NCBI RefSeq assembly: GCF_034044715.1
Contig: NZ_JAXCLW010000001.1
Coordinates: 372,001-436,000 of the forward strand
Direction of reading: 5' to 3'
DNA from: Dongia_B soli
GTDB taxonomy: Bacteria > Pseudomonadota > Alphaproteobacteria > Dongiales > Dongiaceae
DNA: 64,000 bases
Shown: positions 62,423 to 64,000 of the stretch, piece by piece
Numbering within the stretch: position 1 is the stretch's first letter
Layout: each line of letters begins with the position of its first letter
Notes under the pieces: model-generated
Told to the model about the DNA's origin: nothing
Seen by the model: only the letters and a program-made list of their open reading frames with translations
Databases searched by the model: none
Position numbers and translations under genes: made by a program

Positions 62423-63452
62423 CGCGGCTGCTCCCTTCGTCGTTCACAGCCATGATAACATCTTGCGGCGCAGCGTGGCAGGCCGTCGTCTCGGGGTAGA
62501 AGCAGGCCACGTCGGCACCCGGCACGGCCTGGCCCAGCAGTGGGATTTCCCGGCCACAGCGCGGCTGGGCCTTCGGACAGCGGGTGTGGAAATCGCATCC
62601 GCCGGGGCGCTGCGCCAGGCTGGGCACTTCGCCGGTCAGTTGGATATCGGTGCGCCGCCGCCGGGGATCGGGATAAGGCTGCGCCGAGAACAAACCATGG
62701 GCGTAGGGATGCTGTGCGTGGCGGGCCACGTCCGCAGCCGAACCGATTTCAACGATGCGGCCAAGATACATGATTGCCAGCTGATCGCAGAAATGCTGCG
62801 CCACAGAGAGATTATGGGTGATGAACAGCAGCGCGCAGCCTGTGTCTTGCTGCACCCGATGCAGCAGGTTCAGCAATTCGCCCTGCACAGAAACGTCGAG
62901 TCCGGCGGTCGGTTCGTCCGCGATGATGAGTTTCGGCTGCAAAGCCAGCGCCCGTGCCACACCGACACGGCGCGCCTGTCCGCCGGAGAGCTGGTGCGGA
63001 TAACGGCTGCGCAACGACGCCGGCAGGCCCACGGTCGAGAGCAGACGATCGACCTCTGCGTCGATCTTGCCGGCTGGCCAGTTGCGGATCTTGAGCGCTT
63101 CGGCGATCAGCGAGCGCACCCGGAGGCGCGGGCTGAGGCTGGAGATCGGATCCTGGAACATCATCGCCGAATGGGCGCGGATTTCCTGCGACCGATCGAG
63201 GCCGGGGGCGATCAGGGTTCGGCCGTCAAAGGTGACCGTGCCACTGGCCGTCTTGGTGAGCCCCATGATGGCACGGCCCAAGGTCGATTTGCCCGAGCCG
63301 CTTTCGCCGACCAAGCCCAGGGTCGTTCCCGGCGCAATCGACAGCGAGACATTCAACACCGCATCGATGAAAGGATCCTTCTTTCCCTTCACCAAAGCTC
63401 GCAGGCTGCCCATGGTGCGGAAACGGACGCGGAGATCCTTGACGTCCAACAT
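62391..63452 (-). CDS. Oligopeptide/dipeptide ABC transporter ATP-binding protein (DppF/OppF-like)
   Basis: A 353-residue ATPase. Walker A is GLVGESGSGKSTLGRAIMGL, the signature is LSGGQARRVGVARALALQPK, and Walker B is LIIADEPTAGLDVSVQGELL. The C-terminal oligopeptide-transporter domain has the Cys pattern CDFHTRCPKAQPRC, which may bind an iron-sulfur or other metal centre. The ATG at 63452 lies one base after the stop of the partner ATPase gene. This is the second ATPase of a heterodimeric pair driving uptake of peptides, nickel or similar solutes; permeases and binding protein must lie beyond the right edge. Confidence 0.9.
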   Translation of the reverse strand: MLDVKDLRVRFRTMGSLRALVKGKKDPFIDAVLNVSLSIAPGTTLGLVGESGSGKSTLGRAIMGLTKTASGTVTFDGRTLIAPGLDRSQEIRAHSAMMFQDPISSLSPRLRVRSLIAEALKIRNWPAGKIDAEVDRLLSTVGLPASLRSRYPHQLSGGQARRVGVARALALQPKLIIADEPTAGLDVSVQGELLNLLHRVQQDTGCALLFITHNLSVAQHFCDQLAIMYLGRIVEIGSAADVARHAQHPYAHGLFSAQPYPDPRRRRTDIQLTGEVPSLAQRPGGCDFHTRCPKAQPRCGREIPLLGQAVPGADVACFYPETTACHAAPQDVIMAVNDEGSSRDDRSRGEVEA

Positions 63453-63453
63453 G

Positions 63454-64000
63454 TCAGACCCCTTTCGCCATATGGCAGGCCGCAGCATGATCGGCTTCGA
63501 CCGGCCGCAAAGGCGGCGATACCTGACGGCAGATATCCGCCGCGAGATTGCAGCGGGCTTGGAAAATACAGCCGGCCGGACGGTCGAACGGTCCCGGCAC
63601 TTCGCCCGGGATGGCGGGAAAATCCGTCACATGTTCCGGCAGCAAGGCCGGATCGCAGGCCAGCAGCGCCTTGGTATAGGGGTGCTGCGGGTTATGGAAG
63701 ATGTGATCAACCTCGCCCTGTTCCACTAGGCAGCCGGAATAGAGCACGGCGACGTAATCGCAGATCTCGGCAATGATGCCGAGGTTATGCGACACGAAGA
63801 CGATGGACGTGTGGAAATCCTGCTGCAGCTTGCGCAGAAGGTGGATGATCTGCGCTTCCATGGTGACGTCGAGCGCCGTCGTCGGTTCGTCGGCGATCAG
63901 CAGGCGCGGCTGCCCCAGCAGCGCCATGGCAATGCAGATGCGCTGGCGCATGCCGCCGCTGAATTCATGGGGATATTGCGTCAGGCGCGATTCCGGATCG
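63454..64000 (-). CDS. Oligopeptide/dipeptide ABC transporter ATP-binding protein (DppD/OppD-like), 5' end outside window
   Basis: The frame is open to the right edge, so only the C-terminal half (about 182 residues) is visible. It starts within the segment before the signature, ESRLTQYPHEFSGGMRQRIC, followed by Walker B LLIADEPTTALDVTMEAQII and the switch His in SIVFVSHNLGIIAEICDYVA. The C-terminal oligopeptide domain ends with FQARCNLAADICRQVSPPLR. It precedes and nearly abuts the DppF-like gene, forming the usual pair. The ATG at 63951 is internal, lying within the signature motif, and is not the start. Confidence 0.9.
   Translation of the reverse strand, partial: DPESRLTQYPHEFSGGMRQRICIAMALLGQPRLLIADEPTTALDVTMEAQIIHLLRKLQQDFHTSIVFVSHNLGIIAEICDYVAVLYSGCLVEQGEVDHIFHNPQHPYTKALLACDPALLPEHVTDFPAIPGEVPGPFDRPAGCIFQARCNLAADICRQVSPPLRPVEADHAAACHMAKGV

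Overview
The window is a GC-rich, gene-dense bacterial chromosome segment with no rRNA, tRNA, transposase, phage or CRISPR signature. The gene content (HpnA/HpnL hopanoid genes, a catecholate-type TonB receptor with PiuC, glycine-betaine ABC genes, a GlxA-type AraC regulator, KdpFABCDE) and codon style suggest an alphaproteobacterium, perhaps Rhodospirillales. That is inference, not a database match.

Layout. 1-3088 (+): the 3' part of a class III nucleotide cyclase fused to TolB-like and TPR regions, overlapped by an amidinotransferase-fold enzyme and followed by a small helical protein. 3096-12332: probable uptake and breakdown of a quaternary amine. A Rieske oxygenase, GMC oxidoreductase and class II aldolase form one minus-strand operon; a divergent GlxA/AraC regulator and a proX-proV-proW type ABC operon with a double-length permease lie beside it. 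12652-15390: two short-chain dehydrogenases and a DMT exporter. 15454-20806: an AidB-like acyl-CoA dehydrogenase, then a TetR regulator divergent from EmrA/EmrB-type efflux genes, with two matched 17-bp operators between them. 20886-24236: a cupin, an orphan PAS histidine kinase and a second drug MFS. 24457-29674: a GT4 glycosyltransferase, hpnL-hpnA and murJ. 29720-34208: an LhgO-like oxidase, a small conserved-looking protein with a structured leader, an aminotransferase with a LysR regulator, and arfB. 34235-41235: an iron-uptake region (exbB-exbD-tonB divergent from a PepSY protein, TonB receptor and PiuC) with two Fur-like boxes in the divergent gap. 41307-42413: an enolase-superfamily dehydratase/racemase. 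42656-50733: a complete kdp operon with an extra 27-codon membrane peptide ahead of kdpF. 50945-54348: an autotransporter adhesin split by a one-base frameshift in its beta-barrel. 54511-57631: an AaeB/DUF1656/AaeA-type aromatic acid exporter. 57649-64000: flavin reductase, MsrQ-like heme protein, TauD-type dioxygenase, VanB-type reductase, Dps, a cupin and two dipeptide ABC ATPases, the last running off the right edge.

The main physiological themes are import and oxidation of methylated or quaternary amines, siderophore-iron uptake (TonB energising the receptor, PepSY reductase and PiuC acting downstream), high-affinity potassium uptake, and several efflux systems. The items most worth a second look are the autotransporter frameshift, the symmetric TetR operator region, the kdp leader peptide and its T-rich repeat array, and the cyclase/amidinotransferase operon.
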